The notes beneath the pieces are model-generated. The model had not been told where the DNA came from. It saw nothing but the letters and a program-made list of their open reading frames with translations, and did not search any database. From Aquabacterium humicola (GTDB lineage: Bacteria > Pseudomonadota > Gammaproteobacteria > Burkholderiales > Burkholderiaceae_C), in assembly GCF_030167915.1 (NCBI RefSeq), contig NZ_JARGNB010000001.1:1550001-1614000 (forward strand): a DNA stretch of 64,000 nucleotides, read 5' to 3'. Shown here in pieces: positions 46,816-56,427 of the stretch (its first letter is position 1; each line of letters starts with the position of its first letter). The translations under genes and the position numbers were made by a program.

Positions 46816-47232
46816 TCAGCGGTAGGCGATGAGGCGGCCGAAGATGATGACGATGAACCAAAGCCCCACCGAGAGCGCGGTCTGGGCCTTGGCGATGCGG
46901 TCCAGCCGCTGCAGCCCGCGGCGCGCATGGAAGATGGCCGCATTCGCGCCGCCCAGCATCACCAGGCCCATCTTCACCACGAACACGCGGTTGGCGATCA
47001 GCTCGGCCGGCTGCCCCGCGAACATCGTCAGCCCGCTGGCGGCGACCAGGCCGAAGCCTGCCAGCGCGACCAGCAGCGCCAGCCGCGCCAGCGGCTCGAT
47101 CGGCAGCGCCGGGCCGAATCCCCACACCCGCAACTCCAGCAATACGAGGTTGCCGACCAGCAGCGCGATGCCGACGATGTGCAGCACCTCCAGCAGCGGA
47201 TAGACCCACGGATGCGACACGATCCACGACAT
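46816..47232 (-). CDS. Four-helix membrane protein, DUF6644-like
   Basis: A 138-residue protein with four predicted helices: WVYPLLEVLHIVGIALLVGNLVLLELRVWG, LARLALLVALAGFGLVAASGLTMF, NRVFVVKMGLVMLGGANAAIF and TALSVGLWFIVIIFGRLIAY. The LHIVGIALLVG start resembles DUF6644-type proteins, often beside DUF6152 genes. Family naming is tentative. It starts 6 nt after CACAAT, divergent from mpl. Confidence 0.75.
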   Translation of the reverse strand: MSWIVSHPWVYPLLEVLHIVGIALLVGNLVLLELRVWGFGPALPIEPLARLALLVALAGFGLVAASGLTMFAGQPAELIANRVFVVKMGLVMLGGANAAIFHARRGLQRLDRIAKAQTALSVGLWFIVIIFGRLIAYR

Positions 47233-47238
47233 GCCGGC

Positions 47239-47244
47239 ATTGTG
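47239..47244 (-). promoter_or_regulatory. -10-like hexamer 6 nt before the DUF6644-like gene
   Basis: CACAAT, GCCGGC, ATG on the minus strand; no ribosome binding site fits between. Confidence 0.45.
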
Positions 47245-47271
47245 GCCTCCGGGTCCGACCGGCCCGGCTCC

Positions 47272-47277
47272 TAGAAT
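47272..47277 (+). promoter_or_regulatory. -10-like hexamer 6 nt before mpl
   Basis: TAGAAT, TTCCCC, ATG. Same spacing as at algH on the opposite strand elsewhere; no recognisable -35. Confidence 0.5.
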
Positions 47278-47283
47278 TTCCCC

Positions 47284-48636
47284 ATGCACATCCACATCCT
47301 CGGCATCTGCGGCACCTTCATGGGCGGCCTCGCAGCGATCGCGCGCGAAGCCGGTCACAAGGTCACCGGCTGCGATGCCAACGTCTATCCGCCGATGAGC
47401 GACCAGCTGCGCGCGCTCGGCATCGACCTGATCGAGGGCTATACCGCCGACCAGCTGGCGCTGAAGCCCGACCTGTTCGTGATCGGCAATGTCGGCACGC
47501 GCGGCAACCCGCTGATCGAGGCCCTCCTCGACGCCGGCGTGCGCTACACCAGCGGGCCGCAATGGCTGGCCGACCATGTGCTGGCCGGCCGCCACGTGCT
47601 GGCCGTCGCCGGCACGCACGGCAAGACGACGACGACCGCGATGCTCGCGTGGACGCTCGAAGCCGCCGGCCAGCAGCCGGGCTTCCTGGTCGGCGGCGTG
47701 CCGCAGAACTTCGGCGTCTCGGCCCGCCTGGGCCAGGGCAAGTGCTTCGTCATCGAGGCCGACGAGTACGACACCGCCTTCTTCGACAAGCGCAGCAAGT
47801 TCGTGCACTACCGGCCGCGCACCGCGATCCTCAACAACCTCGAGTACGACCACGCCGACATCTTCCCGGACCTGGCCGCGATCGAGACCCAGTTCCACCA
47901 CCTCGTGCGCACGGTGCCGGCGAGCGGCCGGCTGGTGGTCAACATCCGCGACGAAGCGCTGGCGCGCGTGCTGGCGCGCGGCTGCTGGAGCGAAGTGCAG
48001 CGCTTCGGTGCGCGCAAGGAAGAGCCCGGCGCGTTGCGCGCCCGCGGCGAGCCGCATGCCTTCGACGTGCTGCGCGGCAGCCTGAAGATCGCACGCGTCG
48101 ACTGGACCTTGCTCGGCGAGCACAACCAGCTCAACGCGCTGGCCGCGATCGGCGCCGCCGAACATGCCGGCGTGGCGGCCGAGGCCGCGGCGGCGGCGCT
48201 GTCCAGCTTCGAGAACGTGCGCCGCCGCATGGAACTGCGCGGCGAGGTGCGCGGCATCAAGGTCTACGACGACTTCGCGCACCACCCGACGGCGATGCGC
48301 ACGACGCTCGACGGCCTGCGGCGCAAGGCCGGACCGGCGCGCATCCTGGCGGTCTTCGAGCCGCGCAGCAACACGATGAAGCTGGGCGCGATGAAGGCGC
48401 AGCTGCCCTGGGCGCTGGAGGAAGCGGACCTGAGCTTCTGCCTGCAGGGCGACTACGGCTGGGACGCGGCCGACGCGCTCGCGCCGCTGGGCGAGCAGGC
48501 CATCGTCGCCGACTCGGTCGACAAGCTGGTGGCGGCGATCGTGCGCGCCGCGAAGCCGGGCGACCATGTGCTGGTGATGAGCAACGGCGGCTTCGGCGGC
48601 ATCCACGGCAAGCTGCTCGCGGCACTGCACAAATGA
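47284..48636 (+). CDS. mpl: UDP-N-acetylmuramate:L-alanyl-gamma-D-glutamyl-meso-diaminopimelate ligase (murein recycling)
   Basis: A 450-residue Mur ligase that joins recycled tripeptide to UDP-MurNAc. It begins MHIHILGICGTFMGGLAAIA and has the ATP loop VAGTHGKTTTTAML (Lys114), FVIEADEYDTAFFDKRSKFVHYRPRTAILNNLEYDHADIF, EHNQLNALAAIGAA and VYDDFAHHPTAM. The DEYDTAFFDKRSKF segment distinguishes Mpl from MurC. It overlaps the downstream esterase (ATGA). Confidence 0.97.
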   Translation: MHIHILGICGTFMGGLAAIAREAGHKVTGCDANVYPPMSDQLRALGIDLIEGYTADQLALKPDLFVIGNVGTRGNPLIEALLDAGVRYTSGPQWLADHVLAGRHVLAVAGTHGKTTTTAMLAWTLEAAGQQPGFLVGGVPQNFGVSARLGQGKCFVIEADEYDTAFFDKRSKFVHYRPRTAILNNLEYDHADIFPDLAAIETQFHHLVRTVPASGRLVVNIRDEALARVLARGCWSEVQRFGARKEEPGALRARGEPHAFDVLRGSLKIARVDWTLLGEHNQLNALAAIGAAEHAGVAAEAAAAALSSFENVRRRMELRGEVRGIKVYDDFAHHPTAMRTTLDGLRRKAGPARILAVFEPRSNTMKLGAMKAQLPWALEEADLSFCLQGDYGWDAADALAPLGEQAIVADSVDKLVAAIVRAAKPGDHVLVMSNGGFGGIHGKLLAALHK

Positions 48637-49298
48637 GTGCGGGCCGAGCGCCGGGCCGCTCCCAAGCCGGCCCGCATCCCCTCGGGGGATCGACCGGTGT
48701 ACTCGCCGGGCGAGGGGCCGACATCCTGCTGCTGTACCTGCATGGCTTCCGCTCGTCGCCGTCGTCGTTCAAGGCGAAGATGCTGCAGCACTGGCTCGAG
48801 ACGAACCGGCCGGACGTGCAGTGGGGCTGCCCGCAGCTGCCGCCGTCTCCCGCCGCGGCCTGGGCCCTGATCCGCGAAGAAGCGTCCGGCACGCCGCCGG
48901 ACGCCCTTCGTGTCGTCGGCAGCTCGCTCGGCGGCTTCTACGCCACCGTGCTGGCCGAAGCCACCGGCTGCCGGGCGCTGCTGCTGAACCCGGCGGTCGA
49001 CCCGGCGCGCGACCTGGCTGCGTACATCGGCGACCAGACGCAGTACCACCGGCCCGAGGAGCACTTCCTCTTCCGCGCGGACTATGTCGATGAGCTGCTC
49101 GCACTGACGCCCGCGGCCATCACGCGGCCCGAGCGCTACTCGGCGCTGATCGCCAAGGGCGACGAGCTGCTCGACTGGCGCGAGATGACCGGCCGGTATT
49201 CCGGCGCGACGATCCGCCTGCTCGAAGGCAGCGACCACGCGCTGTCCGACTTCGCCGAGCACCTGCCGTGGGTGCTCGAACGCCTGGGCCTTCGATGA
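48633..49298 (+). CDS. YqiA/YcfP-family alpha/beta hydrolase with repeat-derived N-terminus
   Basis: A 221-residue protein. From residue 30 it is a YqiA-like esterase: [24 protein letters not shown], nucleophile elbow [38 protein letters not shown] and [11 protein letters not shown] (catalytic Asp and His). The first 29 residues ([19 protein letters not shown]...) are coded by a dispersed intergenic repeat, but no other in-frame ATG, GTG or TTG exists before the fold. ATGA coupling to mpl supports the start. The substrate is unknown. Confidence 0.82.
   Translation: MSAGRAPGRSQAGPHPLGGSTGVLAGRGADILLLYLHGFRSSPSSFKAKMLQHWLETNRPDVQWGCPQLPPSPAAAWALIREEASGTPPDALRVVGSSLGGFYATVLAEATGCRALLLNPAVDPARDLAAYIGDQTQYHRPEEHFLFRADYVDELLALTPAAITRPERYSALIAKGDELLDWREMTGRYSGATIRLLEGSDHALSDFAEHLPWVLERLGLR
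48641..48720. repeat. Dispersed palindromic repeat, copy 3, inside the YqiA-like reading frame
   Basis: GCGCCGGGCCGCTCCCAAG shares the core of the copies at 24526 and 46241. Inner palindromes include ATCCCC-TCG-GGGGAT and CTCGCCGGGCGAG. It is translated as residues about 3-29 of the esterase. Confidence 0.65.
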
Positions 49299-50374
49299 GC
49301 GCATCCACCCGCGGCTGGGTCGCCGAGGCGCTGCGCCGCATCGAGGCCGATGCCCGCCGCTCCGCCGACACCCACCTGGTGCCGCTGATGCTGCCCGAAG
49401 CGCCCGGCATCGACTTGTACCTGAAGGACGAGTCGACGCACCCGTCGGGCAGTCTGAAGCACCGGCTGGCGCGCTCGCTGTTCCTGTACGGCCTGTGCAA
49501 CGGCCACATCGGCCCGGACACGACGATCGTCGAGGCGTCGTCGGGCTCGACCGCCATCAGCGAGGCCTATTTCGCGCGCCTGCTCGGCCTGCCCTTCGTC
49601 GCCGTCGTGCCGCAGGGCACCGCGCGCCGCAAGCTGGAGGAGATCGCCTTCTTCGGCGGCCAGTGCCTGGAGGTCGAGGCTTCGCAGGTCTATGCAGCGG
49701 CCGAAGCGCTGGCGCGTGAACGACGCGGCCACTACATGGACCAGTTCACCAACGCCGAGCGGGCGACCGACTGGCGCGGCAACAACAACATCGCCGAGAG
49801 CATCTGCGCGCAGCTCGGCGCCGAGCCGCACCCGCTGCCGCGCTGGATCGTCGTCGGCGCCGGCACCGGCGGCACCTCGGCGACGATCGGCCGCTACATC
49901 CGCTACCGCCGCGACGCGCTGGCAGTCACCGAGCTGGCGGTCGTCGACCCCGAACACTCGGTGTTCTTCGAGGCCTACGCGGGCGGCCGCGGCGACCTGG
50001 CGCACGGGCAGCGCGGGCGCATCGAGGGCATCGGCCGGCCGCGCGTCGAGCCGTCGTTCCTGCCCACGGTGATCGACCGCATGCTGCGCGTGCCCGATGC
50101 GCTCAGCTTCGCCGCGGCGCTCGACCTGTCGGCGCGGCTCGGCCGCCGCGTCGGCCCGTCGACCGGCACCAACTTCGCCGGCGTGCTGCACCTGGCGCGC
50201 GAGATGGCCGAGCGGGGCGAACGCGGCAGCATCGTCACGCTGATCTGCGATGCCGGCGAACGGTATGCCGACACCGCGTTCGATGCCGGCTGGCGCGCCG
50301 CGCAGGGGCTGGATGCGCCCGGCGACATGGCCATCGAGTCGGCCACCGCCGCGATGGGACAATCCGCCGGGTGA
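49295..50374 (+). CDS. PLP-dependent cysteine synthase-like enzyme (fold type II)
   Basis: A 359-residue fold type II PLP enzyme. The PLP lysine is Lys55 in [13 protein letters not shown]; the phosphate-binding loop is [14 protein letters not shown], with [30 protein letters not shown] earlier. It resembles the group of cysteine synthase/cysteine desulfhydrase-like proteins with a longer C-terminus ([18 protein letters not shown]) rather than classical CysK or CysM. The natural substrate is not clear. ATG overlaps the esterase stop; GTGA overlap with the next gene. Confidence 0.85.
   Translation: MSASTRGWVAEALRRIEADARRSADTHLVPLMLPEAPGIDLYLKDESTHPSGSLKHRLARSLFLYGLCNGHIGPDTTIVEASSGSTAISEAYFARLLGLPFVAVVPQGTARRKLEEIAFFGGQCLEVEASQVYAAAEALARERRGHYMDQFTNAERATDWRGNNNIAESICAQLGAEPHPLPRWIVVGAGTGGTSATIGRYIRYRRDALAVTELAVVDPEHSVFFEAYAGGRGDLAHGQRGRIEGIGRPRVEPSFLPTVIDRMLRVPDALSFAAALDLSARLGRRVGPSTGTNFAGVLHLAREMAERGERGSIVTLICDAGERYADTAFDAGWRAAQGLDAPGDMAIESATAAMGQSAG
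50358..50363 (+). promoter_or_regulatory. -10-like hexamer 7 nt before the RNB gene
   Basis: GACAAT then 7 nt then the GTG start, inside the 3' end of the PLP-enzyme gene. It may add an internal leaderless promoter. Confidence 0.35.
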
Positions 50375-52413
50375 GCTACGCCCTGTTCGATGACGCCGGC
50401 AAGTTCCTCGCCGGCCGCGTGATGTCCGACACCGATGCCTCGATGCAGATCGAGCTCGATTCGGGCAAGCGCGTCAAAGTGAAATCCGCCAACGTGCTGC
50501 TGCGCTTCGAGAAGCCGCAGCCGGCCGAGTTGATCAGCCGTGCCCAGGCGCTGGCGGCCGAGATCGACCTCGACCTCGCCTGGGAGTTCGCGCCCGAGGG
50601 CGAGTTCGGCTTCGACGAGCTGGCGCGCGACTATTTCGACGCCAGCGCCGGCCCCGAGCAGCAGGCGGCCGCGCTGTTCCGGCTGTTCGAGGCGCCGCAC
50701 TACTTCCGCCGTGCCGGCAAGGGCCGCTTCAAGAAGGCGCCGGAGGAGATCGTCAAGGCCGCGCTGCTGGCGATCGAACGCAAGCAGCAGATCGCCGCGC
50801 AGATCGAGGCCTGGGGCGTCGACCTGACCGAGGGCCGCTGCCCCGAGCCGATCAAGGAGCAGCTCTACCGCATCCTCTTCAAGCCGGACAAGAACGCGCC
50901 CGAATACAAGGCGGTCGTCGAGGCCTCGCGGCGCTCGCAGCGCGCACCGCTCGACCTGCTGAAGGCGGCCGGCGCGATCAGCTCGCCCTACCAGTTCCAC
51001 TGGCGGCGCTTCCTGTTCGAGCAGTTCCCGCGCGGCACCGGCTTCCCGCCGCTCTCGGCGCCCGCGATCAAGGACGACCTGCCCGTCGCCGCGCTGCAGG
51101 CCTTCTCGATCGACGACTCGGCGACCACCGAGATCGACGACGCGCTGTCGGTGCAGGGCCTGGGCTCCGGCACGGTGGTCTTCGGCGTGCACATCGCCGC
51201 GCCGGGGCTGGCGTTCGGCCCCGATTCGCCGCTGGACAAGCTGGCGCGCGAGCGCCTGTCCACCGTCTACATGCCGGGCTGGAAGCTGACGATGCTGCCC
51301 GACGAGGTCGTGCAGACCTACACGCTGATCGAGGGCCGCGACTGCCCGGCGGTCAGCGTGTACTTCACGTTCGACGAAGCGACGCTGGAGGTGAAGGCCA
51401 CCGAGACGCGCATCGAGCGCGTGCCGATCGCCGCCAACCTGCGCCACGACCGGCTCGACGCGGTGGTCACCGAAGCCTCGCTGCAGGGCGAGGCGCCGGC
51501 CGAATACCCGTTCGCAACCGAACTGGCGTTCACCTTCCGCCTCGCGAAGCACCTGAAGGCGCAGCGCGAGGTCGTGCGCGGCAAGCCCGAGAACTTCAAC
51601 CGGCCCGACTACAACTTCCGCCTCGTCGGCAACACCGGCGAGCCCGAGGGCAGCGAGACGGTGCAGATCACCGAGCGCCGCCGCGGTGCGCCGCTGGACC
51701 TGATGGTCTCGGAGGCCATGATCCTCGCCAACAGCCACTGGGGCGGCCTGCTCGCCGAGTGCGGCGTGCCGGGCATCTACCGCAGCCAGGCCAGCCTCGC
51801 GCCCGGCATCAAGGTGCGCATGGGTGTCAAGCCGGCGCCGCATGCCGGCATGGGCGTGCCGCAGTACACCTGGGCGACCTCGCCGCTGCGGCGCTATGTC
51901 GACCTCGTGAACCAGTGGCAGATCGTGGCCTGCGCGCGCCACGGACGCACCGCCGCGCTGGCCGCACCCTTCAAGCCCAAGGACGCGACGCTGTTCTCGG
52001 TGATCTCGTCCTTCGATGCGGCCTACAGCGCGTACAACGACTTCCAGCACGGCATCGAGCGCTACTGGGCGATGCGCTGGCTCGAGCAGAACGCCGTCAC
52101 CGAGCTGGATGCCGCGGTGCTGAAGGACGGCCTCGTGCGCGCCGACCGCCTGCCTCTGGTCTTCAAGGCCCTCGGCTGCGACGCCCTGCCACGCGGCACG
52201 CATGTGCGGGTGCGCATCACCGGCATCGACCTGCTGACGCTGGACGTGCATGCGACGCTGGTCACGCGCCTCGACGAGCCGCTGCCCGTGGCGGGTGAAG
52301 CCGACGAGGACGCCGAGGAAGAAGCCGATGCCGCCGCCCCGCTGGCGCTGGCCATCGACGTGGCGGATGCGGGGGCCGATGCCGAGGCCGCGCCGGCCGA
52401 CGGCACGGCCTGA
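50371..52413 (+). CDS. RNB-domain exoribonuclease (RNase II/R family)
   Basis: A 680-residue ribonuclease that degrades RNA 3' to 5'. The catalytic acidic cluster is in [18 protein letters not shown] (residues about 245-258), followed by [50 protein letters not shown] and [17 protein letters not shown]. Length is nearer RNase II than RNase R. The N-terminal cold-shock domains are poorly recognisable, and an acidic/Ala-rich tail (about 40 residues) replaces a basic one. Start is the GTG in a GTGA overlap with the upstream gene. Confidence 0.93.
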   Translation: MSYALFDDAGKFLAGRVMSDTDASMQIELDSGKRVKVKSANVLLRFEKPQPAELISRAQALAAEIDLDLAWEFAPEGEFGFDELARDYFDASAGPEQQAAALFRLFEAPHYFRRAGKGRFKKAPEEIVKAALLAIERKQQIAAQIEAWGVDLTEGRCPEPIKEQLYRILFKPDKNAPEYKAVVEASRRSQRAPLDLLKAAGAISSPYQFHWRRFLFEQFPRGTGFPPLSAPAIKDDLPVAALQAFSIDDSATTEIDDALSVQGLGSGTVVFGVHIAAPGLAFGPDSPLDKLARERLSTVYMPGWKLTMLPDEVVQTYTLIEGRDCPAVSVYFTFDEATLEVKATETRIERVPIAANLRHDRLDAVVTEASLQGEAPAEYPFATELAFTFRLAKHLKAQREVVRGKPENFNRPDYNFRLVGNTGEPEGSETVQITERRRGAPLDLMVSEAMILANSHWGGLLAECGVPGIYRSQASLAPGIKVRMGVKPAPHAGMGVPQYTWATSPLRRYVDLVNQWQIVACARHGRTAALAAPFKPKDATLFSVISSFDAAYSAYNDFQHGIERYWAMRWLEQNAVTELDAAVLKDGLVRADRLPLVFKALGCDALPRGTHVRVRITGIDLLTLDVHATLVTRLDEPLPVAGEADEDAEEEADAAAPLALAIDVADAGADAEAAPADGTA

Positions 52414-52431
52414 TCCGGCGGCGGCGCGGCG

Positions 52432-53370
52432 ATGAAGCTTCGCGGGCTGCGAGTGACGAGCCTGTCCGGTGCCGCCGCCGCGCTGCGACGCTTCTGGGCC
52501 CGGCTGTCGACGCTGCAGGTCGCGCTGCTGTTCTCGGTCGCGGTGCACGCGGCGCTGATCGGCGTGCGCTTCGCCGATCCGGAAGCCTTCGAACGCATCT
52601 TCCGCGACACCCCGCTGGAGGTCGTGCTCGTCAATGCGCGATCCGACGAGGTGCCGGCGCGGGCCGCGGCGATCGCGCAGGCTTCGCTGGCCGGCGGCGG
52701 CGAAGCGGCCCAGGGGCGCGCGACCTCGCCGCTGCCGGCCACCGCCGAGGTCGAGATCGGCGATGCCAGCGAAGACGCGCGCCGGCGTGTCGACACGCTG
52801 CAGGAACAGCAGCAGCAGTTGCTGGCCCAGGTGCGGCGCGAGGTCGCCACCCTGCCGCCGCCCGATCCGCAGCGCGACGCCGGCTCGCCGAAGGAGCGCG
52901 ACCAGGAAGAGCGTCGGCGCCAGCTGCTGAAGCTGCTGGCCGAGATCGAGAAGCGCATCAACGAGGAGAACGCGCGGCCGAAGAAGCGCTACATCAGCCC
53001 GGCCACGCGCGAAGAGGTCTACGCGCTGTACTACGACCAGCTGCGCCGCCGCATCGAGGAGCGCGGCACGCGCGACTTCCCCGAGTACCGCGGCAGGAAG
53101 CTCTACGGCGAGCTGACGATGAACGTCACCGTCGACGCGCGCGGCCGGGTGATCGATGCCGAGGTCGTGCGCGGCTCCGGCAACCGCGTGCTCGACAAGC
53201 GCGCGGTGGCCATCGTGCACGGCGCGTCGCCCTACGGCCCGTTCAGCAGGGCGATGCGCCAGCAGGCCGACCAGATCGTCGTCACGTCGCGCTTCCGCTT
53301 CACCCGCGAGGACGGCCTCGAGACCAGCCTGAGCGCGTCGCCCACCGGCGGCGGCACCTCCCCCCCATGA
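52432..53370 (+). CDS. TonB-family energy transducer
   Basis: A 312-residue protein with one N-terminal helix ([20 protein letters not shown]), a long periplasmic stretch with Gln-rich coiled coil ([20 protein letters not shown] and [17 protein letters not shown]) and a C-terminal TonB-type domain ([35 protein letters not shown]). It lacks the Pro-Glu/Pro-Lys spacer of classical TonB and has no exbB/exbD beside it. It could also serve a TolA-like role. Confidence 0.85.
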   Translation: MKLRGLRVTSLSGAAAALRRFWARLSTLQVALLFSVAVHAALIGVRFADPEAFERIFRDTPLEVVLVNARSDEVPARAAAIAQASLAGGGEAAQGRATSPLPATAEVEIGDASEDARRRVDTLQEQQQQLLAQVRREVATLPPPDPQRDAGSPKERDQEERRRQLLKLLAEIEKRINEENARPKKRYISPATREEVYALYYDQLRRRIEERGTRDFPEYRGRKLYGELTMNVTVDARGRVIDAEVVRGSGNRVLDKRAVAIVHGASPYGPFSRAMRQQADQIVVTSRFRFTREDGLETSLSASPTGGGTSPP

Positions 53371-53373
53371 GCC

Positions 53374-53425
53374 CGCCCGGCCGTTCCGAAGGGCTCATCC
53401 CGAAGCACGCAGTGCGAAGGGTTGT
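53374..53425. repeat. Intergenic palindromic element between tonB and aroE
   Basis: CCGAAGGGCTCATCCCGAAG then GCACGCAGTGCGAAGGGTTG: GAAGGG and CCGAAG units recur, with GCACGCAGTGC an inner imperfect palindrome. It resembles, but is not clearly the same as, the repeat at 24518. No gene is seen. Confidence 0.4.
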
Positions 53426-53428
53426 CCA

Positions 53429-54304
53429 GTGAGCCTTCCTGATCGTTATGCCGTGCTGGGCCACCCGGTGGCCCACAGCCAGTCGCCCTTCATCCACGCC
53501 GAATTCGCGCGCCAGACCGGCGAGGCGATCGAGTACGGCCGCATCGAATGCCCGCCCGGCGCGTTCGAGGCGACGGTACGCCGCTTCATCGCCAGTGCCG
53601 ATCCGGCCGCCGGCCTCGGGCCCGCGCGCGGCTGCAACATCACCGTGCCCTTCAAGTTCGAGGCCCCGGTGCTGGCGCGCCGGCTGTCCGAACGCGCCGC
53701 GCTGGCCCAGGCGGCCAACGTGCTGCGCTTCGAGGAGGACCCGGACAGCGGCTGGTTCGCCGACAACACCGACGGCATCGGCCTCGTGCGCGACATCGAG
53801 CGCCATGCCGGCGTGATGCTCGCGGGGCAGCGCGTGCTGATGGTCGGCGCCGGCGGCGCGGCCTCCGGTGCGCTGGGGCCGCTGATCGACGCGCAGCCGG
53901 CGCTGATCACGGTCGCCAACCGCACGCTCGAACGCGCCGAGGCGCTGGTCGAGCGCCATCGCGCGCTGGCCGAGCAGCGGGGTGTCGAGCTGCAGGCGCG
54001 CGGCCTCGATCACTGCGGCGAACACTACGGCGTGCTGATCAACAGCAGCGCCAGCAGCCTGCACGGCGCCGCGGTGCCGGTCGGCGCACACACGCTGGCG
54101 CCCGGTGCGCTGGCGCTGGACATGATGTACGGGCCCGCCGCCGGGCCGTTCCTCGCCTGGGCCGCCGAGCATGGCGCGCGCGGCCGCGACGGGCTCGGCA
54201 TGCTGGTCGAGCAGGCCGGCGAGGCCTTCTGGCTCTGGCGCGGCGTGCGGCCGGACACCGCGCCGGTGCTGGCGGCGCTGCAGGCGAAGCTGGCGGCGCG
54301 ATGA
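53429..54304 (+). CDS. aroE: Shikimate dehydrogenase (NADP-dependent)
   Basis: A 291-residue enzyme reducing 3-dehydroshikimate. Substrate-site segments are [33 protein letters not shown] with catalytic Lys76, and [13 protein letters not shown]; the NADP loop is [15 protein letters not shown]. Start is a GTG 4 nt after the repeat element; no better start exists. It overlaps mtgA by ATGA. Confidence 0.96.
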   Translation: MSLPDRYAVLGHPVAHSQSPFIHAEFARQTGEAIEYGRIECPPGAFEATVRRFIASADPAAGLGPARGCNITVPFKFEAPVLARRLSERAALAQAANVLRFEEDPDSGWFADNTDGIGLVRDIERHAGVMLAGQRVLMVGAGGAASGALGPLIDAQPALITVANRTLERAEALVERHRALAEQRGVELQARGLDHCGEHYGVLINSSASSLHGAAVPVGAHTLAPGALALDMMYGPAAGPFLAWAAEHGARGRDGLGMLVEQAGEAFWLWRGVRPDTAPVLAALQAKLAAR

Positions 54305-55071
54305 AGACGCCGGCCGTCCTTGGCAAGGTCCTGCGAGCCCTGTGGCGGCCGCTCGCGCTGCTGCTGGTGTGCCTGCTGGCGCTGCAGCTGTACTTCGGGC
54401 TGCGCATCGTGCTGATGAACGTGATCGCGCCGCAGTCGACCACCTTCCAGCGCAGCGAGGCCTGGCGCCTGCTGCTCGAGAAGCAGCGCATCGAGTGGAG
54501 CCAGCAGTGGGTCGACGACGACCGGATCGCCGCCAACCTCAAGCGCGCGGTGATCGCCAGCGAGGACGCCGGCTTCGCCGAACACTCGGGCGTCGAATGG
54601 GACGCGATCGAGAAGGCCTGGGAAAAGAACGTGCGCAACGAAGCGCGCGCCGAGCGCATCGCCGCGGCTGCGCCGCAATCGAAAGCCGCCAAGCGAGCGC
54701 CGAAGGTGATCGGCGGCTCGACGATCAGCCAGCAGCTGGCGAAGAACCTGTTCCTGTCCGGCGAGCGCACGCTGGCGCGCAAGGCCCAGGAACTGGTGCT
54801 GACGCTCGCGTTGGAGACGCTGCTGTCCAAGCGCCGCATCCTCGAGATCTACCTCAACAGCGTCGAGTGGGGCGAAGGCCTGTTCGGCGCGCAGGCGGCG
54901 GCGCGCCACTACTTCCGCACCGATGCCGCGAAGCTGGGTGTCTACGAATCCGCGCGCCTGGCGGTGATGCTGCCGGCCCCGAAACGCTTCGAGAAGAACC
55001 CGGGTTCCGGCTATGTGCAGGGCCGCGCGGCGACCATCGTCGCCCGCATGCCGGCCGTTGAATTGCCGTAG
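54301..55071 (+). CDS. mtgA: Monofunctional biosynthetic peptidoglycan transglycosylase
   Basis: A 256-residue GT51 enzyme polymerising glycan strands from lipid II. One N-terminal helix ([21 protein letters not shown]) precedes the GT51 motifs [24 protein letters not shown] (catalytic Glu in EDAGF), [58 protein letters not shown]. An Ala/Lys-rich insert of about 20 residues precedes GGSTISQQ. Pairing with aroE is common in betaproteobacteria. Confidence 0.96.
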   Translation: MKTPAVLGKVLRALWRPLALLLVCLLALQLYFGLRIVLMNVIAPQSTTFQRSEAWRLLLEKQRIEWSQQWVDDDRIAANLKRAVIASEDAGFAEHSGVEWDAIEKAWEKNVRNEARAERIAAAAPQSKAAKRAPKVIGGSTISQQLAKNLFLSGERTLARKAQELVLTLALETLLSKRRILEIYLNSVEWGEGLFGAQAAARHYFRTDAAKLGVYESARLAVMLPAPKRFEKNPGSGYVQGRAATIVARMPAVELP

Positions 55072-55098
55072 CGCCCCCGTCGGTCGGCCGGCACTTCC

Positions 55099-55104
55099 TA
55101 GAAT
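55099..55104 (+). promoter_or_regulatory. -10-like hexamer 7 nt before the unknown gene at 55112
   Basis: TAGAAT then GAAGCTC then ATG. An earlier in-frame ATG at 55103 overlaps this hexamer, so the leaderless model favours the start at 55112. Confidence 0.45.
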
Positions 55105-55111
55105 GAAGCTC

Positions 55112-55711
55112 ATGGCCGCCCCGTTTACCGCCGAGATCGCCGCCTCCGCCGCCCGTCTGGTGGTGGCGGAAGGCATGGAATACGGCGCCGCCAAGCGCAA
55201 GGCGGCGCGTGCGTTGGGCCAGGTGCGCCCGGCGGAGTTGCCCAGCAACGAAGCCGTCGAGGACGAAGTACGCGCTCACCTGACGCTGTTCTGCGCGGAC
55301 ACCCAGCCGGCCGAGCTGCGCGCGCTGCGCGAGCTGGCGCTGGGCTGGATGGAGCGGCTGGCCGAATTCCGGCCGCATGTGGCCGGCGCCGTCTGGCGCG
55401 GCACCGCGACGCGCCTGTCGGCGATCCAGCTCGAGCTCTACTGCGACGACGCCAAGTCGGCCGAGATCGCGCTGATCAACCGCGGCATCAGCTACGACAG
55501 CGCCAGCCGCCCCGACGGCCGCGGCGGCGAAGCGACCGTGTTGATCGTCACGGTGCGTTCGCAGGCGCTCAACGACCACGTGACGCTGCACCTGACCGTG
55601 CTCGACCATGACGCGCTGCGCGGTGCGCTGAAGCCCGACGCGCAGGGCCGCAGCTGGCGCGGCGATGCCGACGCGCTGCGGCGATTGCTCGCCGCCGAGG
55701 AACCGACATGA
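55112..55711 (+). CDS. Conserved protein of unknown function between mtgA and tlpA
   Basis: A 199-residue soluble-looking protein with no membrane helix. The N-terminus is helical (FTAEIAASAARLVVAEGMEYGAAKRKAARALG), followed by acidic ELPSNEAVEDEVRAHLTLFC and a mixed region with LSAIQLELYCDDAKSAEIALINRGISYD. The second half vaguely resembles a nucleotidyltransferase fold, which I cannot confirm. Its stop overlaps the tlpA start (ATGA), so the two are co-translated. No function is assigned. Confidence 0.75.
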   Translation: MAAPFTAEIAASAARLVVAEGMEYGAAKRKAARALGQVRPAELPSNEAVEDEVRAHLTLFCADTQPAELRALRELALGWMERLAEFRPHVAGAVWRGTATRLSAIQLELYCDDAKSAEIALINRGISYDSASRPDGRGGEATVLIVTVRSQALNDHVTLHLTVLDHDALRGALKPDAQGRSWRGDADALRRLLAAEEPT

Positions 55712-56229
55712 CGACGCGGCGCCAACTCCTCACCGGCGCCGTCGCCGGCGTGGCCGCGGCCGGCGGTGCGGGCGTGGCCTGGTGGCACCGCCAGGCCGAT
55801 GCCGGCCCGGATCCGCTGGGGCCGATGTGGCAGATGCGCTTCGAGCGTCCCGAAGGCGGCGAGCTGGTGATGGCCTCGCTGCGCGGCAAGCCGCTGCTGA
55901 TCAACTTCTGGGCGACCTGGTGCGCGCCCTGCCTGCGTGAGATGCCGGAGATCGACCGCTTCGCGCGCGAGTTCGCGAAACGCCAGGGCCAGGTGGTCGG
56001 CCTGGCGATCGACGGGCCGACGCCGGTGCGCGAATTCCTGCGCCGGGTGAAGGTCGGCTTCACGATCGGCCTGGGCGGGCTCGACGGCACCGACCTCGTC
56101 CACCAGCTCGGCAACCTGCAGGGCGGTCTGCCCTTCACCGTGCTGATCGGCCCCGACGGCAAGATCGCGCAGCGCAAGATGGGCGAGACCAGCTTCGACG
56201 AGCTGCAAAGCTGGTCCCGCAAGATCTGA
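55708..56229 (+). CDS. TlpA/ResA-family thioredoxin-like protein
   Basis: A 173-residue exported thioredoxin. The N-terminus MTTRRQLLTGAVAGVAAAGG has a twin-arginine-like signal or an uncleaved anchor. The active site is WATWCAPCLREMPEI (Cys72, Cys75), with GGLPFTVLIGPDG containing the cis-proline. Such proteins reduce periplasmic disulfides, often for cytochrome maturation. It is coupled to the upstream unknown gene. Confidence 0.92.
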   Translation: MTTRRQLLTGAVAGVAAAGGAGVAWWHRQADAGPDPLGPMWQMRFERPEGGELVMASLRGKPLLINFWATWCAPCLREMPEIDRFAREFAKRQGQVVGLAIDGPTPVREFLRRVKVGFTIGLGGLDGTDLVHQLGNLQGGLPFTVLIGPDGKIAQRKMGETSFDELQSWSRKI

Positions 56230-56316
56230 TTTCTTCTCGCGTGATCTCGGCCGCATAAGCCACCAAACGACAGCAAATCGCCCGGATCAGGGCATTCCCG
56301 CGATGGGCAGGCAGGC

Positions 56317-56347
56317 TTGTCGCACGGCATCAGCCGTGTGCCACAAT
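56317..56347 (+). promoter_or_regulatory. Candidate accB promoter with an inverted repeat in its spacer
   Basis: TTGTCG (56317) and CACAAT (56342) stand 19 nt apart. Between them CACGGC-ATCA-GCCGTG is a perfect 6-bp inverted repeat (56323-56338), a possible operator. The 198-bp gap holds no gene. Confidence 0.45.
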
Positions 56348-56427
56348 CGCCCGCCTTTCGCCGCCGTTGAGCGCAGATCGCTTCTGCTTCGCGGCCAGAA
56401 ACCCAAAATATCCCTGGAGTGCGTCGT

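Noticed and set aside
49975-53220. A 1081-codon minus-strand open frame opposite the PLP-enzyme, RNB and tonB genes
   Set aside because: It spans three well-supported plus-strand genes and shows only antisense-type composition.
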